DNA of 64,000 nucleotides from Cynocephalus volans (GCF_027409185.1 NC_084462.1:158211490-158275489), one strand, 5' to 3'. Shown: positions 45,800-56,843, counted from the stretch's first letter. A program made the numbers and translations. The notes: generated from the sequence alone by a model not told the origin.

Positions 45800-46115
45800 G
45801 CTGAATTCTCCTCCTGGGTTGGACTCAGCGACAGTGACCGTGTGCAACTTTAGAAACGAGGTCATAAAAGGTACTGTGACTTCCTCTTTTTCACTCGGAC
45901 CATTGCTCAGGGGAAGATGGCTGCCAGGCCATGAGGATGCTCAGGCAACCCTGCAGAGAGGCCCTTCTGCCAACAGCCTGGTTGGGAGCCAACGCTCTTC
46001 GCTGCAACTTATGAGAGACCCTGACCCTCAAAAACCACCCAGGAAATCTGCTCTGTGAGAAACTGGTGAGACCATAAATGTTTGTCGTTTTAAGTCACTA
46101 ATTTGCCATGCAGCG
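45800..46115 (+). repeat. Probable old MaLR/MER-type repeat
   Basis: GTTGGACTCAGCGACAGTGA, GAAAAGATGG-like and TTTGTCGTTTTAAGTCACTA endings resemble the 3' end of an old LTR element. The 87-codon frame in it (45,795-46,058) is not a recognisable gene. Confidence 0.45.
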
Positions 46116-46277
46116 AGACACACGTAAGACAGGCTTCAAGAGGGCTCCCGATACAAAGCACTGTCGTTTCCTTCTTGGGTTTTGCAGTCGAGAAATAAGA
46201 CAAAAAGTAAACATGGAAAGTGAAATATCACTTTCATTACTGATAAGAGGCCAGATCGCAGGATGTGGCCTTAGGTC

Positions 46278-46447
46278 TTTTTTTTTTTTTTTTTAAGATG
46301 ACCGGTAAGGGGATCTTAACCCTTGACTTGGTGTTGTAAGCACCACGCTCACCGAGTGAGCTAACTGGCCATCCCTATATGGGATCCGAACCTGTGGCCT
46401 TGGTGTTATCAGCACCACACTCTCCCGAGTGAGCCACGGGCTGGCCC
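46278..46447 (-). mobile_element. CYN-type SINE, dimer
   Basis: Poly(T), AAGATGACCGGTAAGGGGAT to GTGAGCCACGGGCTGGCCCC. CCTTAGGTCTT on both sides. Confidence 0.95.
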
Positions 46448-46459
46448 CCGACCTTAGGT

Positions 46460-47040
46460 CTTAAGCCAATTCAGCCTGCTAATACTCAGCCCCAGAATTT
46501 AGGTAGACTTACCCACAGAGTCCCAAAACTACTAGGATGAGAACACACCTCCTCTTGCAGAGCAAAAGCATAAAGAAGGGAGAACTTCTACTTGGCAAGT
46601 GGGCTCATGTCCAAGAGAGACAAGGTGTGGATGGGAGCCAAGGATGCCGGTGTATTCTTCCCAAAATTAACAGTGAGTAAGTCATGGCTCCTCCCCTACA
46701 CCTACCAGGGGAGGAGGGAGCAATGGGGCAGAGAGAGTTCCAGAAATTCCCTAATTAAGCTTCCTTCACAGGAAGGAAACATCAGGAGAGAGGAGGAAGT
46801 TTCGTTCCTCATATTCCTCCCTTACATCTGTGGTCCTAACCCAGGCACATGAAATATATGTTCCCTATGGGTCTACTGCCCCAGGCAACTTCTCCATCTC
46901 CAGCACCTTTCTCATAATCTGATTCTTCTGCCACTCCCTGTGTGTCCTGGGAACTCTGCTAAATTGGTGTTTTCCACAGTGCTCCACACAGACCAAGCCT
47001 TCACTGAGGACATGCTGGGAATCACGATGCATCCAATTTG
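46460..47040. other. No recognised feature
   Basis: Intergenic sequence; no named repeat or exon. Confidence 0.5.
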
Positions 47041-47048
47041 CCATTCTG

Positions 47049-47217
47049 ATTTTTTTTTTTTTAAAGATGACCGGTAAGGGGATCTTAACCCTTGACTTGG
47101 TGTTGTCAGCACCACGCTCACCCAGTGAGCTAACCGGCCATCCCTATATGGGATCCGAACCCGTGGTCTTGATGTTATCAGCACCACACTCTCCCGAGTG
47201 AGCCACGGGCCGGCCCC
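47049..47217 (-). mobile_element. CYN-type SINE, dimer
   Basis: Near-consensus reverse dimer, AAAGATGACCGGTAAGGGGA to GTGAGCCACGGGCCGGCCCC. CCAATTTGCCATTCTGA and CCAATTTGCCATTTTGA form the target-site duplication. Confidence 0.96.
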
Positions 47218-47224
47218 CAATTTG

Positions 47225-48015
47225 CCATTTTGAGAATGAGATTTTATTTTCTATTTTGCTGGCCCTCTTTTTCCATGCCTTTGAGGATATTGTTTTGTTA
47301 AATCACATATACTGATGGACCAAATCATCTTTGCAGGAATTTTGTATAATGTGAAATCACTTTTTTTTTCTACAAAGACCTTATCAGGGAGGATCATTTC
47401 ATTTTATGAGTGGGAATGTGGTTCTAGAATTTACTTAACATCCAGCGAGCAGTGACAGAGAGCCAGCAGAGAATGAAAAATCCTGTCATCCATTTTGATA
47501 GCTCAGTGAATATATATACACATCTATTTCATATGTATAGCTATTTCAAAGGCTGATTACATTTATTTCTTAGAAAATGGGAATCCGGTGAAATAGCTCT
47601 ACTTTCTTCCTTTGCTCTTTAAGATTCATGCTTCTTGCCCACTGAATCACTAGTTAATGTTGTCCCATCTCTGTCCTTGGATATTCCAATTTACATTTCC
47701 TCATAGTTGGTTTAAAAAAAAAAAGCTCAGTATAATTTAGTATTCCAGAGTAGACTAGTAACCTTGAGGTCATCTTTGATTTTTCTGTCTGAATTATGTG
47801 TCAACAAAATCCTTGTCATTCTTACCTTGTATCTCTTAGAGTCAACCTTTCATTTATTTTTTCTTTAAATTTACACAAGTAATATGTGAACACAAAGTAC
47901 AGAATTACATAGAGTAAAAAGTGAAAGGTACCCACGGTTGTTTGTTTAATTGCTACAAATTCTTCCCATGCCAATACATATGATGCAATGTAGCTGCCAT
48001 TCATGTCATCAAGAG
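47225..48015. other. No recognised feature
   Basis: AT-rich intergenic sequence; 47,850-47,930 may be a decayed L1 or MER piece. Confidence 0.45.
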
Positions 48016-48019
48016 GTAG

Positions 48020-48395
48020 AGTCTATTTCTTTGTCCCTTGAAACTGCGCTGACTTTTGACTTGCTTTGAGCAATAGAATGGGACAGACAGGATTATGTTG
48101 AATTCCAGAGCCTTGGCCTTTAAAAGTCCTGCTGCTTCCACTTTCAAGGTCTTGGAATGCTGCCCTGGGACACCACAGAAGCCACTCTAGCCCACTGGAG
48201 AACGAGGGCCCATGTGGAGGACTGAGCAGCCTGGCTGACAGCCAGCGCCAGTGGAACGCAGCTCTAGCAGGGAGCCCCGGGAGCCCAGCAGAGTAGCTAC
48301 CTAGCCTACTCACAGAATCAGGAAAAACAATAGGTTATTGTTGTTTTCAGCCATCAAGTTTTAGGGTGGTTTGTTATGCAACAAAGGGTAACTGA
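48020..48395 (+). mobile_element. MLT1-type MaLR LTR
   Basis: CTGCGCTGACTTTTGACTTG, AGCAATAGAATGGGACAGAC, GAATGCTGCCCTGGGACACC, GGTTTGTTATGCAACAAAGG then GTAACTGAAACA. Confidence 0.85.
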
Positions 48396-48399
48396 AACA

Positions 48400-48690
48400 G
48401 TCCCCATCACCCCTCTCTTGATACCACTTTCCTCAGACCTTTTTCTACCTATTATTATAAATATCCATGTGCATATACTACATAAAGTTAAAAAATGTAA
48501 GTGGGAGCATACTTTACAAACTGACGTATTTTCATGTGAATGCATGTATAACTCTCGAACTTCCATTGAGTGTGTCATTACACAGGTGCACCACTATTTA
48601 TTTAACTATTCCTTGTTAATGAACATTTAGGGAATTTCCAATTTTTTACTACTGTAAATAGTAATGCAGTGAATATCCTTGTGCCTTCAT
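48400..48690 (-). repeat. Old L1 3' fragment
   Basis: GAACATTTAGGGAATTTCCA, TTTTTTACTACTGTAAATAG, TAATGCAGTGAATATCCTTG: a decayed reversed L1M-like 3' region. Confidence 0.6.
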
Positions 48691-48699
48691 ATCTCACTG

Positions 48700-50340
48700 C
48701 TCTAATCTATCCTGTCTACCACTGCCTGGGTAAAGGGAGGCGCAGAAACAGAATATCAGTAGGTGCTTCTGGGTAATTACTGCAGGGTTTTATCCCCAAC
48801 CCTCCTCTCAAGAAAACAGCAACATTCGTGCACCAGTGGTTAACACTGCTCCTCTCTCTCTTTACCGTCCTCTTGGGCTCCTATCTCTCCATAGGTTGGA
48901 GATGATCTACAAAGGAGATTTATAAAGGAACATGGAGATATGGCTGTATGTTAGGGTCTTTGGAAAAGTATATGGACCCCAGCAGCTTTCTAAGTGGGCC
49001 TGTTGAAGAGTGTCTGCACTCATATAACACTCGAAATTCCCTGGAGTGCTCTGTGCTATCTAGGGGTATTTTTTGGAGTCTATGTGATTGGCCGAGTTGT
49101 CATAGGAAAGGATATAAGGCACTGTGGGTGCCTGTGATGGGGAGGATGGTGCAGGGAATGGGCTTTGCATCTTGCAGAGGGATTTCTGCCAGAGGTATGT
49201 GTGTGTGTCGTGGGGCTGCTGACAGGGTGCTATATGTGCCTGAGTGTGGATGTGACCAAACTCAGGAATATGCTGCTGTTAAATGAAGCGAGGCATTGCC
49301 ATGGCAACACAGTTCTGCTGCCAGCCAGATGCCAAACCCCTAAATTATATTTTTCTGGCTGAAAGCACCTCAATTGCCTCTGGTCTCCAAAGCAATGGGA
49401 CTGTGGGGACACCAGATGCCTCACCCTCATCTCCAACCTTTCAAGAAAGCCCAAGAGGTGGTGAGGAGGGATTATGCTGGAGTACTGGTGGATTTAGTTT
49501 GGGGGAGGGCCTGGGAGTAGCCTCTGATGAAGGGGGTGGGAGAGAGCCATGGACAGGCTCCACTTCTATCATCTCCTGGTCCAGTGATCTGGGGTTAATA
49601 CCCTCCAGCACTTCACTCTAGAAGGGAACTTTGTACGATGAATGTCAATAGAGTTGCCAATCATTTCTTCCACTAATCACTTCCTTTCCATCCATCCATT
49701 GTCCTTCATCTGGTTTTGAAGAGTTAAGTACTATGTATCATCAAGTGTCCCTGCCTCCTTGGCCACAGGTGACTGTTCTTGGGGTAGACCATCGATGCAA
49801 AGAATGCTAAGCTAACTCTCTTCTGGCAATTTGGATTTGAGTTATCTGTATGCAACCAACCTGGAATGTCAGAGACTGAAGGTACTGTCTGGGGGCAGTC
49901 CTGTGCAAGTAAAATTTATGAAGAGGGTCACAATAAGAAGGAATCAGACAGATGGAAGGAAGCTAAGGCCATAGAGCAAGGAGGAGTGGGAGAGAGGGGG
50001 ATATGGCAGCTGCTGTGGGTCCTAATGTCTTTCCTGATTCTTGTTCCCAAAGAGGCTTGGCTGCACTTCCTGCCCTCATTGTTTTTTGTAGTTTAACAGG
50101 TCTGTATCTCGTAGTGCAATGATTCCTGACTAAGGCATGAGGAGTACTTGGATAAAGTTTGGCTGGTGATGCTAGAAGTGCCTTTTCTAGTCACATTCTC
50201 ACTCAGGATAAGCAGTGAATCCCTCTGAAAAAGGCTGATTGGGTATATGCAAACACAAAATAATGCTGCTACCCTTCCACAGACAATTACTTACTTGCAA
50301 AGGACTTCTATGAGATATGATGTCACATTCAGAGTATGAC
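48700..50340. other. Mostly unassigned intergenic sequence
   Basis: About 1.6 kb without a named repeat or exon, the longest repeat-poor stretch of the spacer. It contains the X-box at 49,295. Frames up to 112 codons are unrecognised. Confidence 0.5.
49295..49308. promoter_or_regulatory. Near-palindromic RFX X-box
   Basis: ATTGCCATGGCAAC differs at one base from the perfect RFX palindrome GTTGCCATGGCAAC. The sequence match is direct; binding is inference. Confidence 0.6.
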
Positions 50341-50344
50341 AAAG

Positions 50345-50530
50345 AACATTTTCTTCAATCACTCAACAGTATTTTGTTGAGCAGCTGCTATGTGTCAAGC
50401 ACTATTCCAGGTGTCAGGGAAAGAGCCCTGAACAAGACAGAAAAAAGTCTGTCTTTAGGGAGTTTATTCTTTGGAGGACACGGATAATAAAGAGTAAACA
50501 AAAAGATATAACATCAGATAGTGCTAAGGG
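50345..50530 (+). repeat. L2 fragment
   Basis: TATTTTGTTGAGCAGCTGCT, GTCAAGCACTATTCCAGGTG, CCTGAACAAGACAGAAAAAA, GGGAGTTTATTCTTTGGAGG in L2 order. Confidence 0.85.
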
Positions 50531-50534
50531 CTAT

Positions 50535-50850
50535 GAACAAAATAAATTATTCTCTCATTGTGAGTCACACAGAATCATGCACTATTAAGGTTAAAAAGGT
50601 CCTCAAAGGTTTCCAGATGCTTTTATTCTCACAAGACCAATGAAACAATAGAGGAGATAACAAATGGCCTTTAGCCAAACAGGAGGGGAGTGAAGCTAAC
50701 TCTAGCTCATTCTTTGTCAGCTCTATGTCACTTCATACAGGGAGCCTTTCCTTACCATCTCCAGGTTAAATGCCCCTCTGCTGTACCTTGTACTTGGCCC
50801 ATCACAGCATACTTTATGGTAACTGCCTGCTCCCAAAGGTGTCTTCCCCA
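50535..50850. other. No recognised feature
   Basis: Intergenic sequence; no named repeat or exon. Confidence 0.5.
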
Positions 50851-50853
50851 TTG

Positions 50854-50946
50854 GGGCTGTCCCGTGGCTCACTTGGGAGCGTGTGGTGCTGACAACACCA
50901 AGTCAAAGGTTAAGATCCCCTTACTGGTCATCTTTAAAAAAAAAAA
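50854..50946 (+). mobile_element. CYN-type SINE, hybrid half-element
   Basis: GGGGCTGTCCCGTGGCTCAC (left-monomer start) then AACACCAAGTCAAAGGTTAA and CCTTACTGGTCATCTTT (right-monomer end). AAGGTGTCTTCC and AAAGTGTCTTCC flank it. Confidence 0.92.
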
Positions 50947-51109
50947 GTGTCTTCCACAGTTACCATAGGACCTGAGGGCAGAAACAATGCCTGTCAATCA
51001 CCTACCACAGTCTAGTGGTGGGAAAATAATTACATTTTCTTTAGAAATATTATTTCCTTATTTAGTAAATCATGTAGAATATTATGTCATACATGCTATA
51101 AAAAAACAG

Positions 51110-51410
51110 AATATGATAAAGAAAGTTGGGAATGCCAGAGGGAATGAAATTGTAAATAAGGTAGTCAAAGAAGGCCTCACAGAGGTGGTATTTGAACAAA
51201 GACCTGAAGGAAGTGAGAGTGTGCAAATCTCTGGCAAAAGTTCCAGGCAAAAGAGACAGCCCAGTGCACAGGCCAAGAGACAGGAATGTGCTTGGCAGGT
51301 TCAGAGGTAGAGCAAGTGTGGCTGGCACCGAGGGTGAGAAGGCCAAAGGAAATGGGGGGCCAAATGGGGTAGGGATTTGTAGGATACTGCTTCAATAGTC
51401 TGAGAGGACA
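51110..51410 (+). repeat. L2 fragment
   Basis: GAAGGCCTCACAGAGGTGGT, ATTTGAACAAAGACCTGAAG, AGAGACAGCCCAGTGCACAG follow an L2 3' region. The 107-codon frame over it is not a gene. Confidence 0.8.
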
Positions 51411-51474
51411 GCGGTTTGGGCCAGGTCTGAGACAGTGACGTGAAGAGGGTGAAGAGGCTGGATTCTGGATACTT

Positions 51475-51534
51475 CTCTCTCTCTCTCCCTCTCCCCCCGC
51501 CCCTTTCTTTCCCTCCCTCCCTTCCTTCCTTTAA
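51475..51534 (+). repeat. Pyrimidine-rich CT tract
   Basis: CTCTCTCTCTCCCTCTCCCC and further C/T-only runs, probably grown from the tail of the SINE beside it. Confidence 0.88.
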
Positions 51535-51687
51535 GATGACTGGTAAGGGGATTTTAACCCTTGACTTGGTGTTGTCGGCACCACACTCTCCCAAGTGAGC
51601 TAACCGGCCATCCCTATATGAGATCTGAACCTGTGGCCTTGGTGTTATCAGCACCACACTCTCCTGAGTGAGCCACAGGCCAGCCCC
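51535..51687 (-). mobile_element. CYN-type SINE, dimer
   Basis: AGATGACTGGTAAGGGGATT to GTGAGCCACAGGCCAGCCCC. GATTCTGGATACTT and GATTCTGAATACTT flank the SINE plus its CT tract. Confidence 0.93.
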
Positions 51688-51689
51688 AA

Positions 51690-52035
51690 GATTCTGAATA
51701 CTTTAAAGGTACAGCCAACAACATTTCTGGTGGGATTAGAAGTAGGATGTGAGTTAAAGAGTCAAGAGATTATAATTTTGTTAACTTTGTCAAATGGATG
51801 GGTACAAATTTACATCTCACTGCTTTGATTTATATTTCTATTACTACTGAGGTTAGCATCTTTTTACATGTTTACTGGCTATTTGTATTGTTTTCTTCTG
51901 AGAAGTTCCAGTTTTGCTTTGTTTTCCTTTCCTTTCCTATGGTTAATGCTTGTTTTCCTTACCAAAAATCTTGTCCATGGGGTAGTGTTGCTTGGTGTTT
52001 ATCCAACTTCTCTATGAGATTAGTTTCTGGTTTTA
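51690..52035. other. No recognised feature
   Basis: AT-rich; 51,780-51,900 resembles a reversed L1 ORF2 piece (TGGATGGGTACAAATTTACA, TACTACTGAGGTTAGCATCT) but too short to be sure. Confidence 0.4.
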
Positions 52036-52039
52036 GAAA

Positions 52040-52195
52040 ATATAGCATTGCAGAGCTGGTAGGTAACACAAGGATTACTTGGTCAAACCTCCCTACATAT
52101 GCGAAAATTGGGGCTCAGGAAGGTTAACTGAGGCACAGTTGAGTGACTTATTCAAGGTCACACAGCTAAGTGCTGGAATTACTACAATTTAGCTT
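52040..52195 (+). repeat. MIR SINE
   Basis: CATTGCAGAGCTGGTAGGTA, AAATTGGGGCTCAGGAAGGT, CAAGGTCACACAGCTAAGTG. Confidence 0.8.
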
Positions 52196-52199
52196 TCCT

Positions 52200-53005
52200 G
52201 ATAACTACTCAATTTCACTTGCCATCTACTATACCATTTTATCTTAGTAAGAAGTCTGTCTTACCAATAAAACTAATTGCGAGTCATTAATCCCATCTCT
52301 ATGAGGGCTCAAACTTGGAGATCAAAAGGAAAATCAATAACATCCTACCACCCAGGCTAAGAAACTAGATTTGCATTGCTTTTTCCACTGTAACCTTTGA
52401 AACAGGAAAAAACAGGCGAGCTGTCTTTCCTGTGTGGCTCCTCCAGCATCTTAGTCTTGCTGAGAGATCAAGTCACTCCCAGGGCTCCCTTCTGTCTCAT
52501 TACTACTCTAATTTGCCTTAGTTAAATCCACCTAGGTTATTAAGATTTTTTTTTTAACCCTAATAAATCAAGCTTTTAGATTAACGGAAGAGAGAAAAGG
52601 GATAAGAACAGCTTACCTTAGTGAAAAAGGAACTGAGAAAATTAGAGCATCGGAAAGCCAAGCCTCGCTGAGTCTGTCCTGTTCAGCAACACATCTGTCT
52701 CACTGAGGACCTGGGACTCTCCCAGGAAAAACCAGACACTAGGTACTGAAAATGGGCAACAGGCAAAAAGGCTCTACTGAAACAATAATCAGAGTAGTGA
52801 GTGGATCCATCCTAGCCACACATATTTTAAGCAAGAGGAAGCTCAGAGAAATTGAAAGGGCTTTAGACTGATCAGGGAACAAATCGAAAAGGGTGAGTGT
52901 GACACCTTACGAAGTTGCTACTGCTGAGCTCAGCATGTGCCTTACCTGCCCCCTTCCAAAAAGCAGCAAAGGCCTTCAAAAACAGTTTGTGCCGGCTATA
53001 GAATA
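52200..53005. other. No recognised feature
   Basis: Intergenic sequence; no named repeat or exon. Confidence 0.5.
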
Positions 53006-53009
53006 TTTG

Positions 53010-53760
53010 GAAAATATACAAATATTATATAACCCTCCTGCCTTTTCTATTCGCATCCACATTTTTAAAACATTAAAAAATGCCGTGCACACTGTTTTTA
53101 AGCTGTTTTTCTCAGTTAACAAACTGAGCATTTCTTCCAATTATTAAATATTCCTCTAAAACATGTAGTGGCTATCTAGTATTACACAAAATAATTTTAT
53201 TAAACATTCTGTACAAAATTGTTACTACCCAGTTTTATAATTGTATTTTCTTACCTAAATACAGTATATCTAAAACGTGACTTTTAATGGCTAGTAGGAA
53301 TGTAAATTGCTATAGCCTCTCGGGTTATCGTATGTATGATTATGGCATACCCGGTAGGAGAGACGCTCCATGAAGCCAGGTACTTTGTGGAGCCAAAGGA
53401 CAGTGCCAAATAACCATCTTGTGAAAAAATACATGAATTTAATTAACCAACTCCCTATGACTAGATACCGAGCTTATTTCAAATTTTCACTACTATAAAA
53501 ATTCTTTTTTTCTTTCTTTTTTTTTTTTTTGTCGTTTTTTCGTGACCGGCACTCAGCCAGTGAGTACACCGGTCAGTCCTATATAGGATCCGAACCCGCA
53601 GCGGGAGGGTCGCCACGCTCCCAGCGCAGCACTCTACCAAGTGCGCCACGGGCTCGGCCCTACTATAAAAATTCTTACACAGATATCTTTCTGGACAGGT
53701 CAGATGAATTCCTTAGACTCAATTCCTACGAGTGGGTCAGAGAACATACATACTTGAAAA
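53010..53760 (-). repeat. Old L1 3' fragments with a SINE insertion
   Basis: AAACTGAGCATTTCTTCCAA, TGGCTATCTAGTATTACAC and, after the SINE, TCAATTCCTACGAGTGGGTC fit a decayed reversed L1M-like 3' region. Confidence 0.55.
53516..53660 (-). mobile_element. Divergent SINE type (GCGCTGGGAGCG anticodon arm)
   Basis: Minus strand: GGGCCGAGCCCGTGGCGCAC TTGGTAGAGTGCTGCGCTGG GAGCG, CGGGTTCGGATCCTATATAG, GTGCCGGTCACGAAAAAACG. Closely matches the copy at 40,897. TACTATAAAAATTCTT on both sides. Confidence 0.92.
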
Positions 53761-53764
53761 CAAA

Positions 53765-54120
53765 TTAATTTATCATCAAAACAGACCACTTCTGAGAGGA
53801 AAAGGCGACGTAATCCAGGACTGCCCTGGCCAAACTGGGATGTAAAATTACATGTTATATGATGCCAAACTGGGCCTTAGAGGCTATAGCAATTTACATT
53901 CCTTCTAGCAGAGTATTAGAGTACCAATTTCCCCAGGCCTAACATTGGTGACTATACTCTTGTACATCCTATACCATATTAAATATGTAACTCAAATATT
54001 TTTATTTCTTCCTTTGGTATAAAATAATAAAGAAAAAGTACTTTTTAAAAAAAGAAAATCCCCTTGTTCCCTTTTCTTGGCTTCAGGTTTCCTTTTCTAG
54101 CGGTCTGGATTCCTTTCTGT
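53765..54120. other. No recognised feature
   Basis: 53,860-53,920 repeats part of 53,300-53,330 in inverted order (GCTATAGCAATTTACATTCC against GGAATGTAAATTGCTATAGC). No exon or named repeat. Confidence 0.5.
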
Positions 54121-54124
54121 CCTC

Positions 54125-54430
54125 AGACTTTTTCTATAAAGGGCCAGATTGTATCTTTTAGGCTTTTTAAAGCTATATGGTCTCTGTTGCAACTACTCAA
54201 TTGTCATTACAGAAGCCACAAATAATATGTAAATTAATTACTGTGGTTGTGTTCCAACGTAACTTTATTTATGGACACTGAAACTTGAATTTCATGTAAA
54301 ATTAATGTGTCACAAAATATTCTTATCTTTATTTTTCCCCTAAACACTTTGAAATGTAAAAATAATTCTTAGCACTTGGGCAATACAGAAACAGGAGGTG
54401 GGTTACAGTATGCTGACCTCTGACTTAAGA
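54125..54430 (+). mobile_element. hAT-Charlie-like non-autonomous DNA transposon
   Basis: TTTCTATAAAGGGCCAGATT, ATGGTCTCTGTTGCAACTAC, TTTATTTATGGACACTGAAA, TATGCTGACCTCTG. Same family as 34,860-35,145, in the opposite orientation. Confidence 0.8.
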
Positions 54431-55040
54431 AATGAATGCTAGACAATTAAAACAAACCTGGGGGGATCACCCTTTCATGTAAATATAGAGAAGCCAACAT
54501 TTTTTCCTTTTTTCTAGATTACATAATTTTCTGCTTACTGTCAAAGATACTATGAGTAGATTTGCATCACATACTTCTTCAACTATATGTGCTTCATAAA
54601 AATATAAAAATGAGAGAATTTAATTGTGCAAACAACTGTGCCCACCATCCCACTCAATGAACACGTTTCCTAGAGGGGACCACAGGACAGGAGACAGGAA
54701 TTTGCTATTCTCTTGGTTGGCATCAGTTTCCACTTGCTTCTCATAGCATAAACATCTCACTTCATGAAGTGTGAGTCTACAGTTTGGATATATATTTTTG
54801 TACAATATAGCTCCTAAACACAAGCCAACACCTTTATCTGATATTCAACTGAAGAAAGAGTAATCTGTTCTAATGCTAAGGATAAACTGTCTCTTTTGGA
54901 TTTACTAAAAAACAACAGTATGTTGGTTTCTGGTGAGTCATATTTTAATATACATTCCGGAAAATTTAAGGAATTTTCCCAGTGGTAATTCAAATTACAT
55001 AAATTATTACGCATTAATTGTAGAACCTAGCTTGTACATA
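54431..55040. other. No recognised feature
   Basis: AT-rich sequence just downstream of the distal ALKBH1 poly(A) signal. Confidence 0.5.
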
Positions 55041-55060
55041 GGGATGAATCTATATTAATT

Positions 55061-55066
55061 TTTATT
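55061..55066 (-). terminator. ALKBH1: Distal ALKBH1 poly(A) signal (AATAAA)
   Basis: TTTATT on the plus strand. About 1.35 kb after the stop codon, so cleavage would be near 55,040. Confidence 0.6.
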
Positions 55067-55872
55067 CCTTAAAAAAAAAGCCTCCAATTACCATATCAAC
55101 TCAATATTCAATGTTGGTAATTAAAAAAATTAGAAGGCAGAACAGAGGAAAGATACAAATTCATTAAGAAATATCACAAAGAGCAGGTATCAAAGTGGTT
55201 TCCCATCAGTCCTCCACACACAAGTTAGGATGTTTCTAAGAGCCCATATGGTAATAAAACAAGATTGGCACATTTCTAGAAAGCAGCACTAAATTCCCTT
55301 TTGAATACCAACATCCCCTTAGGAAGATGGTAGTATATATTCTCTTGATTTTATAAATGAGGAAACCGAAGTCCAGAGAAATGTAAAGTAACTTGGCTCC
55401 AGGTATAATGAGCTGAATTGGTGGGGGTACAAAGATTAAAACTTGGTACTTCAAGCATTTTCCAAGTATGTCTACTATCAGACAAGATAGCAGTGGCTAG
55501 AGTAAGGACTGTTCTCTCCTCTGAGATAGCCACAAAGAACACTTAGGGCACAGCAAGATGGTGTAGGGAAGAAAAAGCTAGAGGACTTCAATAGCATAAA
55601 CAATACAGCAAATAAAAACGGGAAAAAAACTAATCCCAGTTACACCAACCCTCAAAGACAGAGATCTTTAATTTAAAATGGAGTAAATTCATTCACAGAG
55701 GAAACAGTAACAGAGCACCCTCAGGACACTTTTAATCCAACAATTAAAATTGCATTAAAAAGCCAACAGGGAGAGTTTGGAGACCTAAAAGACATGTGGA
55801 GAAACTCATGTTCCCCTTTGCTTCGGTTTACACATATTATTTATCTTTTAGGCAAGAGACAGCTGTAGTTAA

Positions 55873-55878
55873 TTTATT
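55873..55878 (-). terminator. ALKBH1: Proximal ALKBH1 poly(A) signal (AATAAA)
   Basis: TTTATT on the plus strand, about 540 bases after the stop codon. It could give a short 3'UTR isoform; use is unproven. Confidence 0.4.
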
Positions 55879-56413
55879 CTCTGTGGGACAAGATTTCCCG
55901 TTCCACTGTCTTAAGGTGTATAGGATTCTTCAGTGACAGCCAGAAAAGATGGAAGAGAAGATCGAAGGCTGTGATGACTACAGGAATTAAGAAGATGAGA
56001 CTAATGGCTGGTTCACAGAACCACAATTTTACCACAAACCATCAGATACTGTGGAGCGAGGGGTACTGTACTTCCCATTTAAAGACTCTGCAGACATGGA
56101 AACTCACTTCTACCTCCTTCAGAGGTAATGGCAGAGGCTGTGAAGGCTGTCGTGGAAGATCAAAACTCCTTGGACTGACTTCTTGACATACATTAGTGCC
56201 AACATCTAACTAGGTTTGGACCATGTCAAATACTTCTCTTTGCAAAGTGATCAGTTTATTTTTCAGGATGGGTTCCAAGGCAACAGTGGGATCAATGAGG
56301 AGTTCTCCGTTTCTGTTTTTGGCTTGTCTTGGTGCTAAAGTCCATGGCAATATAAAATAGCATGGTCATCTACTGTAAGACCAGCCTGAGCAAAAGAATG
56401 GGACCTCCAAGTT

Positions 56414-56843
56414 TCAGCTGTCAGAGTTTACCCTAGCCCGTTTTACTTGGCTATTCTGGTCATCCAGATGGCAGAAACCTTTTGTGGTGATGTGTCTTTT
56501 TTTCTCCTCCATGGATTCCAAAGGGAAGTCCTGGTCGGTGGCCAGTACCTGTCGGACAGTCATGTTAACACGAGCAGTTTTCAAGTAGCTAGCACACACC
56601 TGCCAGTCCTCCACAGAACAGGGTTCTACCACTGAATCTCTGGGGAGGACAGCTGGGAGAGGTGTCTCAAGGCAGTGTGGCAGGCCTTCCCCCTCGGGAT
56701 TTGGAAGGACCCGAGGGACTGCATGGTTCAACAGGCGGCTGAAACCTGACATCACCATGATGTCACCACTGTGCATAAACATGGCTGTGGGGGCCTCATC
56801 TCTGTTGAGGCCACCAAGGAGAAAGATGGCAGATTGTCCAAAG
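56414..56843 (-). CDS. ALKBH1: ALKBH1 last coding exon
   Basis: ALKBH1 is an AlkB-family Fe(II)/2-oxoglutarate dioxygenase of mitochondria and nucleus, reported to demethylate tRNA m1A and other nucleic-acid bases and to have abasic-site lyase activity. This exon encodes residues 247(split)-389 by human numbering, and its length implies no indels against human. Visible are the third iron ligand His287 in LLNHAVPRV and the 2-oxoglutarate-binding arginines Arg338 and Arg344 in [10 protein letters not shown]. The acceptor is TTTTTTTGTAG|C at 56,844. The first base completes a Ser codon split after two bases in the previous exon. The stop is TGA at 56,416-56,414. The C-terminal tail (after about residue 352) is the most variable part. 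Confidence 0.98.

Larger units (their letters stand above)
15551..55040. other. SPTLC2-ALKBH1 intergenic region
   Basis: About 40 kb between the SPTLC2 CpG island and the distal ALKBH1 poly(A) signal. I found no exon of a known protein. The content is mostly interspersed repeats listed individually, with one orphan GC-rich island and a few candidate regulatory motifs. Human has the same gene order and orientation with a gap of similar scale, as I remember it. Confidence 0.8.
55041..56413 (-). other. ALKBH1: ALKBH1 3'UTR (inferred)
   Basis: It runs from the stop codon at 56,416-56,414 to just past the distal AATAAA on the minus strand (55,066-55,061). That gives a 3'UTR of about 1.35 kb, similar to my recollection of the human transcript. 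It contains no SINE, unlike its surroundings, which suits retained exon sequence. The end is inferred from the signal only. Confidence 0.7.
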
